8,000 nt of DNA from Intrasporangiaceae bacterium (GTDB taxonomy: Bacteria > Actinomycetota > Actinomycetes > Actinomycetales > Dermatophilaceae): the NCBI GenBank assembly GCA_012518475.1, contig JAAYSB010000351.1, positions 1 through 8,000 of the forward strand, written 5' to 3'. The translations under genes were made by a program, and so were the position numbers. The notes below the pieces were generated by a model. It was not told the origin of the DNA. It made no database searches and was given only the letters and a program-made list of their open reading frames with translations. Positions 1 through 7,724 of this stretch are shown one piece after another; positions within the stretch are counted from its first letter, which is position 1, and each line of letters begins with the position of its first letter.

Positions 1-26
1 CCGGCAACGCTATCGAGGACTGTGCA

Positions 27-41
27 GGAGGTCCGACCTCC
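27..41. other. Small perfect hairpin upstream of ligB
   Basis: Six-base arms (GGAGGT / ACCTCC) enclose a three-base CCG loop. It could be the tail of a terminator for a gene left of the window, or a leader hairpin of ligB. No T-run follows on the plus strand, and the preceding gene cannot be seen, so its role is open. Confidence 0.3.
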
Positions 42-75
42 GTTCGCCGTTTCGGTGCGATTGGGAGGATATGGC

Positions 76-114
76 GGGGTGGGGTGTCGGGGGCTGTGCG
101 TGGGGTTGGATGGG
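76..114 (+). other. G-run cluster, possible G-quadruplex, in ligB leader
   Basis: Five runs of three to five G (76-79, 81-84, 89-93, 102-105, 112-114) lie on the ligB sense strand just before the start codon. They are separated by loops of 1, 4, 8 and 6 bases. One loop is slightly longer than the usual seven-base limit, so this is a near-canonical quadruplex candidate. It overlaps the place where a ribosome-binding site for ligB would sit. Confidence 0.35.
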
Positions 115-117
115 AGC

Positions 118-1671
118 ATGCTGCTGCGCACGATCGTCGAGGCCTCCAGGCAGGTGGCCGCGACGCGCTCCCGGATCGCCAAGCGCAACGCGATCGCCTC
201 GGTGATCCGCTCGGCACGCACTCCCGCCGATGCGGAGCTCGCCGCCCTCTATCTCTCCGGCACGCTCCGCCAGCGCCGAACCGGTATCGGGTGGCGCTCG
301 CTGGAGTCACTGCCGATCGCCGCCGCGGATTCCAGCCTCACACTGGCCGAGGTCGACCATGCGCTGGAGACGATGAGCGCTTTGTCCGGCACCGGTTCGG
401 CCACCCGCCGCAGGGAGCACCTCGAGTCGCTCTTCGGTCGAGCGACGTTGGCGGAGCAGACCTACCTGCGCGGGCTCATCACCGGGGAGGTCCGCCAGGG
501 CGCCCTTGACGGGGTGCTCCTCGACGCACTCGGGCAGGCCTTCGACGTCCCGGCGGACCGGATCCGGCGGGCCGCGATGCTCGGCGCGTCCAGCGCCGCA
601 GTTGCGCACGCCCTCGTCGCGGAGGGAGAGGCCGGGCTCGACCGGTTCGCCATGCGGCCGGGCGCCCCGGTGCGCCCGATGCTTGCGGCGTCCGCGCCCG
701 ATGTCGCGGCGGCCCTCGAGGGACGGACCGGGCCCGTTGCCGTCGATGGCAAGCTCGATGGCATCCGGCTCCAGGCACACCTCTTCCGGGACGGTGAGGG
801 GACCCCGCAGGTGCGGCTGTTCACCCGTTCCCTCGACGACATCACGAGCCGGCTGCCCGAGGTCGTCGAGGTGGTGGCTGGTCTGCCGGCGACGACGGCA
901 ATCCTCGACGGCGAGGCCCTCGTCCTCAAGGACGGCCGGCCGGTTCCGTTCCAGGACAGTGCCGCCCGCACCGCCTCGAGCGGGGACCCTGAGCTGCTCC
1001 GCGAGCAGTGGCCGCTCACGGTGATGTTCTTCGACGCCCTCCACGTCGACGGCCAGGACCTCATCGACCTGCCCGCCCGTGAGCGGTTCGCCGCGCTCGA
1101 GCAGGTGGCTCCCGCATACCTCGTGCCGCGCAGCATCACCGAGGATCTCGGCGAGGCGGAGGGCTTCGCCGCCGACATGCTCGCCCGGGGTCACGAGGGG
1201 GTCGTCATCAAGGACCTCGACTCCGTCTATGCCGCCGGCCGGCGGGGCGCGGGCTGGGTCAAGGTCAAGCCCCGGCACACCCTCGACCTCGTCGTCCTCG
1301 CGGTGGAGTGGGGGAGCGGGCGGCGTACCGGGAAGCTGTCGAACATCCACCTCGGCGCACGCGACCCGGCGACCGGCGGGTTCACGATGCTCGGCAAGAC
1401 CTTCAAGGGCATGACCGACGAGATGCTCGAGTGGCAGACGCAGCGGTTCCTCGAGCTCGAGCGGTCCCGATCCCGCTCGGCGGTCAATGTCCGCCCGGAG
1501 CAGGTCGTGGAGATCGCCTTCGACGGGCTGCAGCGTTCCCGGCGCTATCCCGGCGGAGTCGCACTACGGTTCGCCCGGGTGCTGAGATACCGGGACGACA
1601 AGACGGCTGCCGAGGCCGACACCATCGGGACCGTCCTCGAGCTCGCCCGGACAATGGGCGTCGTCGAGTGA
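118..1671 (+). CDS. ligB: ATP-dependent DNA ligase, LigB type
   Basis: Seals nicks in duplex DNA through a ligase-AMP intermediate made from ATP; probably an accessory repair or replication ligase alongside NAD-dependent LigA (family knowledge). From the chosen start the protein is 517 aa, close to mycobacterial LigB. The N-terminal DNA-binding domain (about 1-190) includes the RRTGIGW stretch. The nucleotidyltransferase domain carries motif I KLDG with the adenylated lysine K212, then TRSLDDIT near 236, DGEALVL with E266, EGVVIK at 360-365 and the KVK motif at 382-384. An OB-fold domain ends in a GGVALRFARVLRYRDDK-like tail. The frame is open back to the window edge and a GTG at 22 is possible. 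ATG 118 is preferred because the protein beginning MLLRTIVEASRQVAATRSR matches the start of the family, whereas residues encoded by 22-117 are Gly/Val-rich and look non-coding. No well-spaced Shine-Dalgarno is seen (GGGAG lies only one base before ATG). The stop is 21 bases before folD. Confidence 0.93.
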   Translation: MLLRTIVEASRQVAATRSRIAKRNAIASVIRSARTPADAELAALYLSGTLRQRRTGIGWRSLESLPIAAADSSLTLAEVDHALETMSALSGTGSATRRREHLESLFGRATLAEQTYLRGLITGEVRQGALDGVLLDALGQAFDVPADRIRRAAMLGASSAAVAHALVAEGEAGLDRFAMRPGAPVRPMLAASAPDVAAALEGRTGPVAVDGKLDGIRLQAHLFRDGEGTPQVRLFTRSLDDITSRLPEVVEVVAGLPATTAILDGEALVLKDGRPVPFQDSAARTASSGDPELLREQWPLTVMFFDALHVDGQDLIDLPARERFAALEQVAPAYLVPRSITEDLGEAEGFAADMLARGHEGVVIKDLDSVYAAGRRGAGWVKVKPRHTLDLVVLAVEWGSGRRTGKLSNIHLGARDPATGGFTMLGKTFKGMTDEMLEWQTQRFLELERSRSRSAVNVRPEQVVEIAFDGLQRSRRYPGGVALRFARVLRYRDDKTAAEADTIGTVLELARTMGVVE

Positions 1672-1679
1672 CGCTTCGT

Positions 1680-1692
1680 TAGGCTGGGCACC
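1680..1692 (+). promoter_or_regulatory. -10 box for leaderless folD transcript
   Basis: TAGGCT (1680-1685) fits the actinobacterial TANNNT -10 consensus and is followed by exactly seven bases before the GTG at 1693, so the start codon would be at or next to the transcription start. There is no Shine-Dalgarno in this gap. No convincing -35 is visible at 17-18 bases upstream. The same nine bases, CGTTAGGCT, occur upstream of aqpZ. Confidence 0.5.
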
Positions 1693-2547
1693 GTGACAGC
1701 GCAGATCCTCGACGGCAAGTCCATCCTCGCGACGATCAAGAGCGAGCTGACTGAGCGCGTCGCCGCTCTCAAGGAGCAGGGGGTGACGCCCGGGCTGGGC
1801 ACCGTCCTCGTCGGCGACGACCCCGGCAGCCACTGGTATGTCGGCGCCAAGCACCGGGACTGCGCCGAGATCGGCATCACCTCGATCCGCCGCGACCTGC
1901 CTGCGACCGCGACCCTTCCGGAGGTGCTCGCGGTTGTTCAGGAGCTCAACGAGGACCCAGCGTGCAGCGGCTTCCTCGTCCAGCAGCCGACCGGCCTGGA
2001 CGAGAACGCGATCCTCTCCTCGGTCGATCCCGACAAGGACATCGACGGACTGCACCCCACCAACCTCGGCTGGCTCGTGCTCGGTGAGGAGGCACCCCTG
2101 CCCTGCACCCCCATGGGCTGCGTCGAGCTGCTCCGCCGCTATGACATCCCGATCGCCGGGGCCAAGGTCGTCGTCGTCGGTCGCGGCCTGACCGTCGGAC
2201 GTCCCCTCGGCCTGATCTTCACCCGTCGCTCCGAGAACGCGACCGTCACCCTGTGTCACACCGGCACCCGCGATCTGGCCGGCGAGGTCAAGCAGGCCGA
2301 CATCGTCATCGCCGCCGCAGGTGTTCCGGACATCATCACCGGTGACATGGTCAAGCCGGGCGCAGCCGTCCTCGACGTGGGGGTCTCCCGGGTCGAGGGC
2401 GCGATCGCCGGAGACGTCGCCAAGGACGTCTATGAGGTTGCCGGCTACGTCAGTCCCAACCCCGGTGGGGTGGGGCCGATGACCCGGGCGATGCTGCTGC
2501 GCAACGTCGTCGAGGCCGCCGAGCGGCGCGCCGGCCTGAGTGGCTGA
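1693..2547 (+). CDS. folD: Bifunctional methylenetetrahydrofolate dehydrogenase / methenyltetrahydrofolate cyclohydrolase
   Basis: Interconverts 5,10-methylene-, 5,10-methenyl- and 10-formyl-tetrahydrofolate using NADP in the cytoplasm, feeding purine and formyl-Met synthesis. The 284-aa length is normal for FolD. Visible landmarks are GDDPGSHWYVGAK with the Y49-x3-K53 catalytic pair, DKDIDG with D118, the VVGRGLTVGRPLG nucleotide-binding loop at about 151-163 (the GRG form seen in actinobacteria rather than GRS), and the C-terminal SPNPGGVGPMTRAMLL signature. One oddity is that the usual VQLPLP segment next to the active site reads VQQPTG (96-101); the catalytic Q97 is kept. The GTG start aligns with the family N-terminus and sits seven bases after a -10 box, so it is probably a leaderless gene. 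It follows ligB closely and is followed by a DUF3017 gene, a pairing also known in mycobacteria. Confidence 0.96.
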   Translation: MTAQILDGKSILATIKSELTERVAALKEQGVTPGLGTVLVGDDPGSHWYVGAKHRDCAEIGITSIRRDLPATATLPEVLAVVQELNEDPACSGFLVQQPTGLDENAILSSVDPDKDIDGLHPTNLGWLVLGEEAPLPCTPMGCVELLRRYDIPIAGAKVVVVGRGLTVGRPLGLIFTRRSENATVTLCHTGTRDLAGEVKQADIVIAAAGVPDIITGDMVKPGAAVLDVGVSRVEGAIAGDVAKDVYEVAGYVSPNPGGVGPMTRAMLLRNVVEAAERRAGLSG

Positions 2548-2558
2548 GCCGGCACCGG

Positions 2559-2564
2559 CATACT
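2559..2564 (+). promoter_or_regulatory. Possible -10 box before DUF3017 gene
   Basis: CATACT differs from TATACT at one base. It lies 11 bases after the folD stop and 8 bases before an ATG at 2573. The -35 region (CTGAGT at 2536-2541, spacer 17) is weak. The box contains one of the GCATAC copies described in the findings. The gene may equally be co-transcribed with folD. Confidence 0.3.
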
Positions 2565-2572
2565 CGATCGTC

Positions 2573-2590
2573 ATGAGGGGTCGCACATGA
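2573..2590 (+). other. Five-codon mini-ORF overlapping DUF3017 start
   Basis: ATG AGG GGT CGC ACA TGA encodes MRGRT. Its stop codon overlaps the ATG at 2587 in the arrangement ATGA, the classic geometry of translational coupling. If the CATACT box at 2559 is used, this ATG would be at or very near the transcript 5' end. It may be coincidental, because the same bases hold the Shine-Dalgarno of the downstream gene. Confidence 0.25.
2576..2580 (+). promoter_or_regulatory. Shine-Dalgarno for DUF3017 gene
   Basis: AGGGG lies six bases before the ATG at 2587, a good spacing. It supports that start over the upstream ATG at 2573, which is in another frame. Confidence 0.6.
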
Positions 2591-2994
2591 GTCCGGTCGA
2601 TCGCGAGCCCGAGCCCGATCCGGACGAGGCGGACGAGCTCTCCCGCTATGCCGGGCACCACACCGTGAGTGCTCCGTCAGCGGATGGAACCCGGCCCGGT
2701 GTCAGGCTCGAGCCTCGCCCGCCGATCGTGAGCACGCTCGGGGTGTGGTGGTTTCCCGTCATCGGGCTGCTCGTCGCCTGCGGGTTCGTCGCGACCGACC
2801 ACATGCTGCGGGCGGGAGCGAGTTTCGGTGCCTCCATGTGGCTCGCGGCCGCCCTGCGGGCGGTTCTCCCTGAGAGCGTTGCCGGCGGACTCGTGGTCCG
2901 GGACCGCTGGCTTGACGTGACGATGCTCGTCATCGGTGGCATCGCCGTCGTGGTCTCGGCGTTCACCCTCGATCTGCGGGACCTGCGCACCTGA
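2587..2994 (+). CDS. DUF3017 family small integral membrane protein
   Basis: 135 aa, function unknown. A hydrophilic acidic/proline-rich N-terminal tail (1-46) precedes three hydrophobic segments at about 51-70 (GVWWFPVIGLLVACG), 75-93 and 109-127. Between the second and third lies RAVLPESVAGGLVVRDRWLDV, which has the pattern I associate with the actinobacterial DUF3017 family (LR-x-LP ... aGgLavR-r ... D). No catalytic motif is visible. It is 39 bases downstream of folD, and a short membrane protein of this family follows folD in mycobacteria too, so the neighbourhood is conserved, though no functional link to folate metabolism is established. The N-terminal tail is longer than the bare three-helix core. 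The stop is eight bases before the long hairpin at 3003. Confidence 0.82.
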   Translation: MSPVDREPEPDPDEADELSRYAGHHTVSAPSADGTRPGVRLEPRPPIVSTLGVWWFPVIGLLVACGFVATDHMLRAGASFGASMWLAAALRAVLPESVAGGLVVRDRWLDVTMLVIGGIAVVVSAFTLDLRDLRT

Positions 2995-3002
2995 CGGAGT
3001 CA

Positions 3003-3093
3003 CAACTTTCTCTCCCCACCCGGGAAAGGGTGACTTGACCACGCTTCCGCAGCGTGGTGAAGTCACCCTTTATCCCTTGGGGAGGGAAAGTTG
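3003..3093. terminator. 91-nt long hairpin between convergent genes, probable bidirectional terminator
   Basis: The outer arms 3003-3018 and 3078-3093 pair at 15 of 16 positions plus one G-U (as plus-strand RNA). The inner arms 3025-3045 and 3051-3071 pair at 20 of 21, with one G-G mismatch. The loop is the five bases TCCGC. Between outer and inner stems GGG 3022-3024 can pair with CCC 3074-3076. It begins eight bases after the DUF3017 stop and lies downstream of icd on the other strand, so termination from both sides is the simplest role. The stem of about 39 bp is far longer than a normal intrinsic terminator and there is no strong T-run. Confidence 0.7.
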
Positions 3094-3097
3094 AGGT

Positions 3098-3117
3098 CCG
3101 GGGTTCCGACCCCCCGG
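3098..3117 (-). terminator. GC hairpin downstream of icd
   Basis: CCGGGG (3098-3103) and CCCCGG (3112-3117) can pair; an alternative register gives GGGGT/ACCCC around a TCCG loop. It sits seven bases beyond the icd stop, between icd and the long hairpin. On the icd strand it is followed by a pyrimidine-rich stretch containing CTTT. It is probably part of icd 3'-end formation. Confidence 0.5.
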
Positions 3118-3124
3118 TGATCGA

Positions 3125-5344
<2,220 letters not shown>

Positions 5345-5350
5345 GCTGAG

Positions 5351-5359
5351 CTCTCCTTT
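5351..5359 (-). promoter_or_regulatory. Strong Shine-Dalgarno deciding the icd GTG start
   Basis: On the minus strand AAAGGAGAG is followed by CTCAGC and then GTG, with the GGAG core eight bases from the start. This is the best ribosome-binding site in the window and fixes the GTG at 5344. The 96 bases between mdh and icd show no clear TANNNT box at good spacing, so whether icd has its own promoter is unresolved. Confidence 0.75.
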
Positions 5360-5390
5360 CGCACAGGAGGATTCAGTTAGGTATGCGGTG

Positions 5391-5433
5391 CTCGGCCGGC
5401 CGGCCTGCTCACCGAGCGAGCCGGCCGGGCGAG
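5391..5433 (-). terminator. Hairpin between mdh and icd
   Basis: Arms 5391-5404 (CTCGGCCGGCCGGC) and 5420-5433 pair at 13 of 14 positions. The 15-base loop can fold further (GCTC GGT GAGC on the minus strand). It starts seven bases after the mdh stop. No T-run follows, so it may act as a factor-assisted terminator or as a 3'-end stabiliser that uncouples mdh from icd expression. Confidence 0.6.
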
Positions 5434-5440
5434 GAGCGGA

Positions 5441-6430
5441 TCAGATGAGGCCGAGGTCCTTGACGGCCTGGCGCTCCTCCTCGAGCTCGGCGACGGTGGC
5501 GTCGATCCGCTCCCGGGAGAAGTCGTTGATGTCGAGGCCCTGCACGATCGACCACTCACCGTTCGCGATGGTCACGGGGAAGGACGAGATGAGGCCCTCG
5601 GGCACGCCGTAGGAACCGTCGGAGCACACGGCCATCGACACCCAGTCACCCTCGGGGGTGCCCAGTGCCCAGCTGCGGGCGTGGTCGACGGTCGCGCTCG
5701 CGGCGGAGGCCGCCGAGGAGGCGCCCCGGGCCTCGATGATCGCGGCGCCACGCTTGGCGACGGTCGGGATGAAGGTGTCGGCGAGCCAGGCCTGGTCGTT
5801 CACGACCTCGGCCGCGTTCCGGCCGGCGATCTCCGCGTGGAAGATGTCGGGGTACTGGGTCGCGGAGTGGTTGCCCCAGATCGTCAGCTTGCGGATGTCG
5901 GTGACAGGGGCGCCGGTCTTCGCGGAGAGCTGGCTGATGGCCCGGTTGTGGTCGAGGCGGGTCAGCGCGGAGAAGCGCTCCTTGGGGATGTCGGGGGCGT
6001 TGCTCATCGCGATGAGCGCGTTGGTGTTGGCCGGGTTGCCCGTGACCGTGACCTTGATGTCGTCTGCCGCGACCGAGTTCAGGGCCTTGCCCTGGGGGGC
6101 GAAGATGCCGCCGTTGGCCTCGAGGAGGTCACCGCGCTCCATGCCCGGGCCGCGGGGGCGGGCGCCGACGAGGAGGGCGTGGTTCGCGCCGTCGAAGATG
6201 ACGTTGGGGTCGTCGCCGATCTCGACACCGGCCAGGGTCGGGAACGCGCAGTCGTCGAGCTCCATGACGACACCCTCGAGCGCCTTCAGGGCCGGGGTGA
6301 TCTCGAGAAGTCGCAGCTCGACCGGGGTGTCCGGGCCGAACAGCGAGCCGCTGGCGATGCGGAACAGCAGGCTGTAGCCGATCTGGCCGGCAGCTCCGGT
6401 GACAGCGACCTTGACGGGGGATGTGCTCAT
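5441..6430 (-). CDS. mdh: Malate dehydrogenase (NAD-dependent, cytosolic type)
   Basis: Interconverts malate and oxaloacetate in the TCA cycle. The 329-aa length is typical of actinobacterial Mdh. The Rossmann loop is TGAAGQIG (G12, G15, G18), followed by LLEI. The active-site loop GARPRGPGMERGD holds the substrate arginines R93 and R99 (approximate by alignment from memory). VTGNPANTNAL is at about 129-139, LTRLDHNRA contains D160 and R163, and GNHSATQYPD contains the catalytic H188, which pairs with D160. The C-terminal SDGSYGVPEGLISSFPV block matches the family. The same frame extends upstream to 6607, but ATG 6430 is chosen because the family begins just before the VKVAVTGAAGQIG strand and a Shine-Dalgarno lies at good distance. 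It is upstream of icd on the same strand and lies beyond the aqpZ terminator. Confidence 0.97.
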   Translation of the reverse strand: MSTSPVKVAVTGAAGQIGYSLLFRIASGSLFGPDTPVELRLLEITPALKALEGVVMELDDCAFPTLAGVEIGDDPNVIFDGANHALLVGARPRGPGMERGDLLEANGGIFAPQGKALNSVAADDIKVTVTGNPANTNALIAMSNAPDIPKERFSALTRLDHNRAISQLSAKTGAPVTDIRKLTIWGNHSATQYPDIFHAEIAGRNAAEVVNDQAWLADTFIPTVAKRGAAIIEARGASSAASAASATVDHARSWALGTPEGDWVSMAVCSDGSYGVPEGLISSFPVTIANGEWSIVQGLDINDFSRERIDATVAELEEERQAVKDLGLI

Positions 6431-6437
6431 GACGGTT

Positions 6438-6443
6438 TCCCTC
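6438..6443 (-). promoter_or_regulatory. Shine-Dalgarno deciding the mdh start
   Basis: GAGGGA on the minus strand lies seven bases before ATG 6430. An AAGGAG (6445-6450) a little further up is too distant (14 bases). Together they argue for ATG 6430 against any start further upstream in the open frame. Confidence 0.6.
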
Positions 6444-6462
6444 ACTCCTTCGTGGGTGAGCC

Positions 6463-6482
6463 CAGGCGACTGCAGCCGCCTG
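6463..6482 (-). promoter_or_regulatory. Operator-like 20-bp dyad in mdh leader
   Basis: The plus strand reads CAGGCGACTGCAGCCGCCTG, a dyad with 18 of 20 symmetric positions centred on CTGCAG; only one A/C position on each side breaks it. It lies 33-52 bases before the mdh start and downstream of the -10 candidate. It could be a repressor site or a leader-RNA hairpin (CAGGCG/CGCCTG stem). No regulator is assigned. Confidence 0.35.
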
Positions 6483-6509
6483 ACTCGGACGGTTTCGGCG
6501 TTGCTCCTG

Positions 6510-6518
6510 ACGCTAGCA
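6510..6518 (-). promoter_or_regulatory. Extended -10 candidate for mdh
   Basis: The minus strand reads TGCTAGCGT, an extended -10 (TGN) followed by TAGCGT, which fits TANNNT. It would give a leader of roughly 70 bases before mdh, containing the dyad at 6463-6482. No TTGACA-like -35 is seen at 17-18 bases, as is common for extended -10 promoters. Confidence 0.4.
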
Positions 6519-6543
6519 GCGGCACCCGCTCCGCACGTAGTCG

Positions 6544-6689
6544 GGCTCTTCCCCAGGGCCACCGGTGGGCGAAACGGTCGGCGGACGGCGCATACCCGTG
6601 CCCGCATCCGCTCTCATGGTGCAGAAACGTTCGACTCCGAACCGGAAAGGTCCCGGTTCGGAGTCGAAGGTTGACCCTTGGGAAGAGCC
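6544..6689. repeat. Nested inverted repeats between aqpZ and mdh
   Basis: Outer arms 6544-6558 (GGCTCTTCCCCAGGG) and 6675-6689 (CCCTTGGGAAGAGCC) are complementary at 14 of 15 positions, 116 bases apart. They enclose a 10-bp palindrome CCACCGGTGG (6559-6568), a GCATACC copy (6590-6596) and the strong hairpin at 6626-6672. No coding sequence is convincing in this stretch and no flanking target duplication is seen. It could be a compound 3' structure of the aqpZ transcript or a small degenerate mobile element. Confidence 0.5.
6626..6672 (-). terminator. Perfect 16-bp hairpin downstream of aqpZ
   Basis: Arms 6630-6645 (TTCGACTCCGAACCGG) and 6653-6668 are perfectly complementary, with a seven-base loop. 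After one G-G mismatch three more pairs extend the stem to 6626/6672. It begins 31 bases past the aqpZ stop. On the aqpZ strand the stem ends in CGTT followed by TCTG, a short T-run of three, so it is a plausible terminator separating aqpZ from mdh. Confidence 0.7.
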
Positions 6690-6703
6690 GAGGCGCGGCG
6701 AGG

Positions 6704-7540
6704 TCAGCCGCGGGGGGCGTGCGGGTCGACGCCCTCGGGGACCTCGACGTCCTCGGCGGCGATCTCGCCGTCGATGTCGCGGTCGCGGCGGTCGATGCCC
6801 GTGATGAGGGCGAAGGTCGCACCGGCGATCGCGGCACCGATGAGGGGAGCGAGCCAGAACAGCCACAGCTGGCCGGGCGCGCCGGCGCCGTGGAAGAACG
6901 CCACACCCATCGAGCGGGCTGGGTTGACCGAGGTGTTCGAGATCGGGATCGAGATGAGGTGGATGAGCGTGAGGGCCAGGCCGATCGCGATCGGGGCGAA
7001 GCCGGACGGTGCGCGATCGTCGGTGGCGCCGAGGATGACATAGAGGAAGATCGCCGTGAGGATGACCTCCGCGACGAACACCGCGACGAGGCCGTAGCCG
7101 CCGGGGGAGTTCGTGCCGAAGCCGTTGGCAGCCATGTTGCCGATCCGGTCCCAGCCGGCCTGGCCCCGGGCGATGCCCCAGATCGTCGTGCCACCGAGGA
7201 GACCACCGAGCACCTGGGCGACGACATAGGCGGGGACGTCGCGCCAGTCGAACCGGCCGGCCACGGCGACACCCACGGTGACCGCCGGGTTGAAGTGGGC
7301 GCCGGAGATATGGCCCACCGCATACGCCATCGTCATGACGGTCAGACCGAAGGCGAGGGCGACGCCGAGGAAGCCGATGCCGAGGTGGACGATCTGGCCG
7401 GCGACGAGATTCGGCGAGGCGCTCGGGGCGATCGTCGTGAACCCGGCGGCGAAGACGGCGGCACCGGCCCCGCCGAACACGAGCACGAAGGTTCCGAGGA
7501 ACTCGGCGCCGAGCTTCTGAACGAGGCGGGGTTCTTGCAT
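6704..7540 (-). CDS. aqpZ: Aquaporin Z-type water channel
   Basis: MIP-family membrane channel for rapid osmotic water flow. The 278-aa protein has six hydrophobic helices and two re-entrant NPA loops: SGAHFNPAVTVG with N84-P85-A86 and NTSVNPARSMG with N206-P207-A208. The selectivity-filter residues match those of Escherichia coli AqpZ: F64, H194, T203 and R209 correspond to F43, H174, T183 and R189. This predicts a water-selective pore rather than a glycerol facilitator. Long stretches such as GFAPIAIGLALTLIHLISIP are nearly identical to the E. coli protein. Differences are about 20 extra residues between helices 1 and 2 (TTIAPSASPNLVAGQIVH) and an acidic cytoplasmic C-terminal tail of about 30 residues (251-278, many D and E). 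The ATG start has AGGA ten bases upstream and directly precedes the first helix. It is divergent from trpS. Confidence 0.95.
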   Translation of the reverse strand: MQEPRLVQKLGAEFLGTFVLVFGGAGAAVFAAGFTTIAPSASPNLVAGQIVHLGIGFLGVALAFGLTVMTMAYAVGHISGAHFNPAVTVGVAVAGRFDWRDVPAYVVAQVLGGLLGGTTIWGIARGQAGWDRIGNMAANGFGTNSPGGYGLVAVFVAEVILTAIFLYVILGATDDRAPSGFAPIAIGLALTLIHLISIPISNTSVNPARSMGVAFFHGAGAPGQLWLFWLAPLIGAAIAGATFALITGIDRRDRDIDGEIAAEDVEVPEGVDPHAPRG

Positions 7541-7624
7541 GACGTGATCATCCTGTCGAGCGGGAGCCGAGGCTCGCGGTTCCTGATGGCGGCGACACCC
7601 GAGCGGGTCCGCAGACGCCCGGCA

Positions 7625-7633
7625 AGCCTAACG
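7625..7633 (-). promoter_or_regulatory. -10 candidate for aqpZ
   Basis: The minus strand reads CGTTAGGCT, with TAGGCT matching TANNNT, identical over nine bases to the folD -10 region. It would give a leader of about 75-80 bases before aqpZ. No recognisable -35 is found at normal spacing. Confidence 0.4.
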
Positions 7634-7688
7634 CCACCACGGCTGATCGGGGGAGAGACAGCGTGGTGTCGCCGGCAGTGGTATGCGT

Positions 7689-7717
7689 TTGGGTGCGTCC
7701 GAGAGGGATGGGAGAAT
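7689..7717 (+). promoter_or_regulatory. Promoter of trpS, leaderless geometry
   Basis: TTGGGT (7689-7694) as -35, a 17-base spacer and GAGAAT (7712-7717) as -10, followed by exactly seven bases before ATG 7725, the same distance as in folD. GAGAAT keeps the A at position 2 and T at position 6 of the actinobacterial -10. The transcript would start at or next to the start codon. A GGGAG at 7710-7714, ten bases from ATG, could serve as a weak Shine-Dalgarno if transcription starts further upstream. Confidence 0.45.
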
Positions 7718-7724
7718 CGCCGCC

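Noticed and set aside
22..117. N-terminal extension of LigB from GTG 22
   Set aside because: The encoded 32 residues (Gly/Val/Cys-rich) do not resemble the ligase N-terminus, and the family start matches ATG 118. The absence of an in-frame stop means it cannot be fully excluded.
1564..2661. A 365-codon minus-strand frame opposite folD
   Set aside because: Antisense shadow of folD with no recognisable domain and no ribosome-binding site.
6431..6607. Upstream extension of the mdh frame
   Set aside because: It covers the dyad and promoter candidate and has no family similarity; ATG 6430 has a Shine-Dalgarno and the normal Mdh N-terminus.
6544..6689. A MITE-type mobile element
   Set aside because: The outer inverted repeats are suggestive, but no target-site duplication is visible and no second copy is in the window; kept as a repeat and finding only.
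7557..7580. Short GC inverted repeats in the aqpZ leader (GAGC/GCTC type)
   Set aside because: Stems of four to five bases with tiny loops are expected by chance at this GC content.
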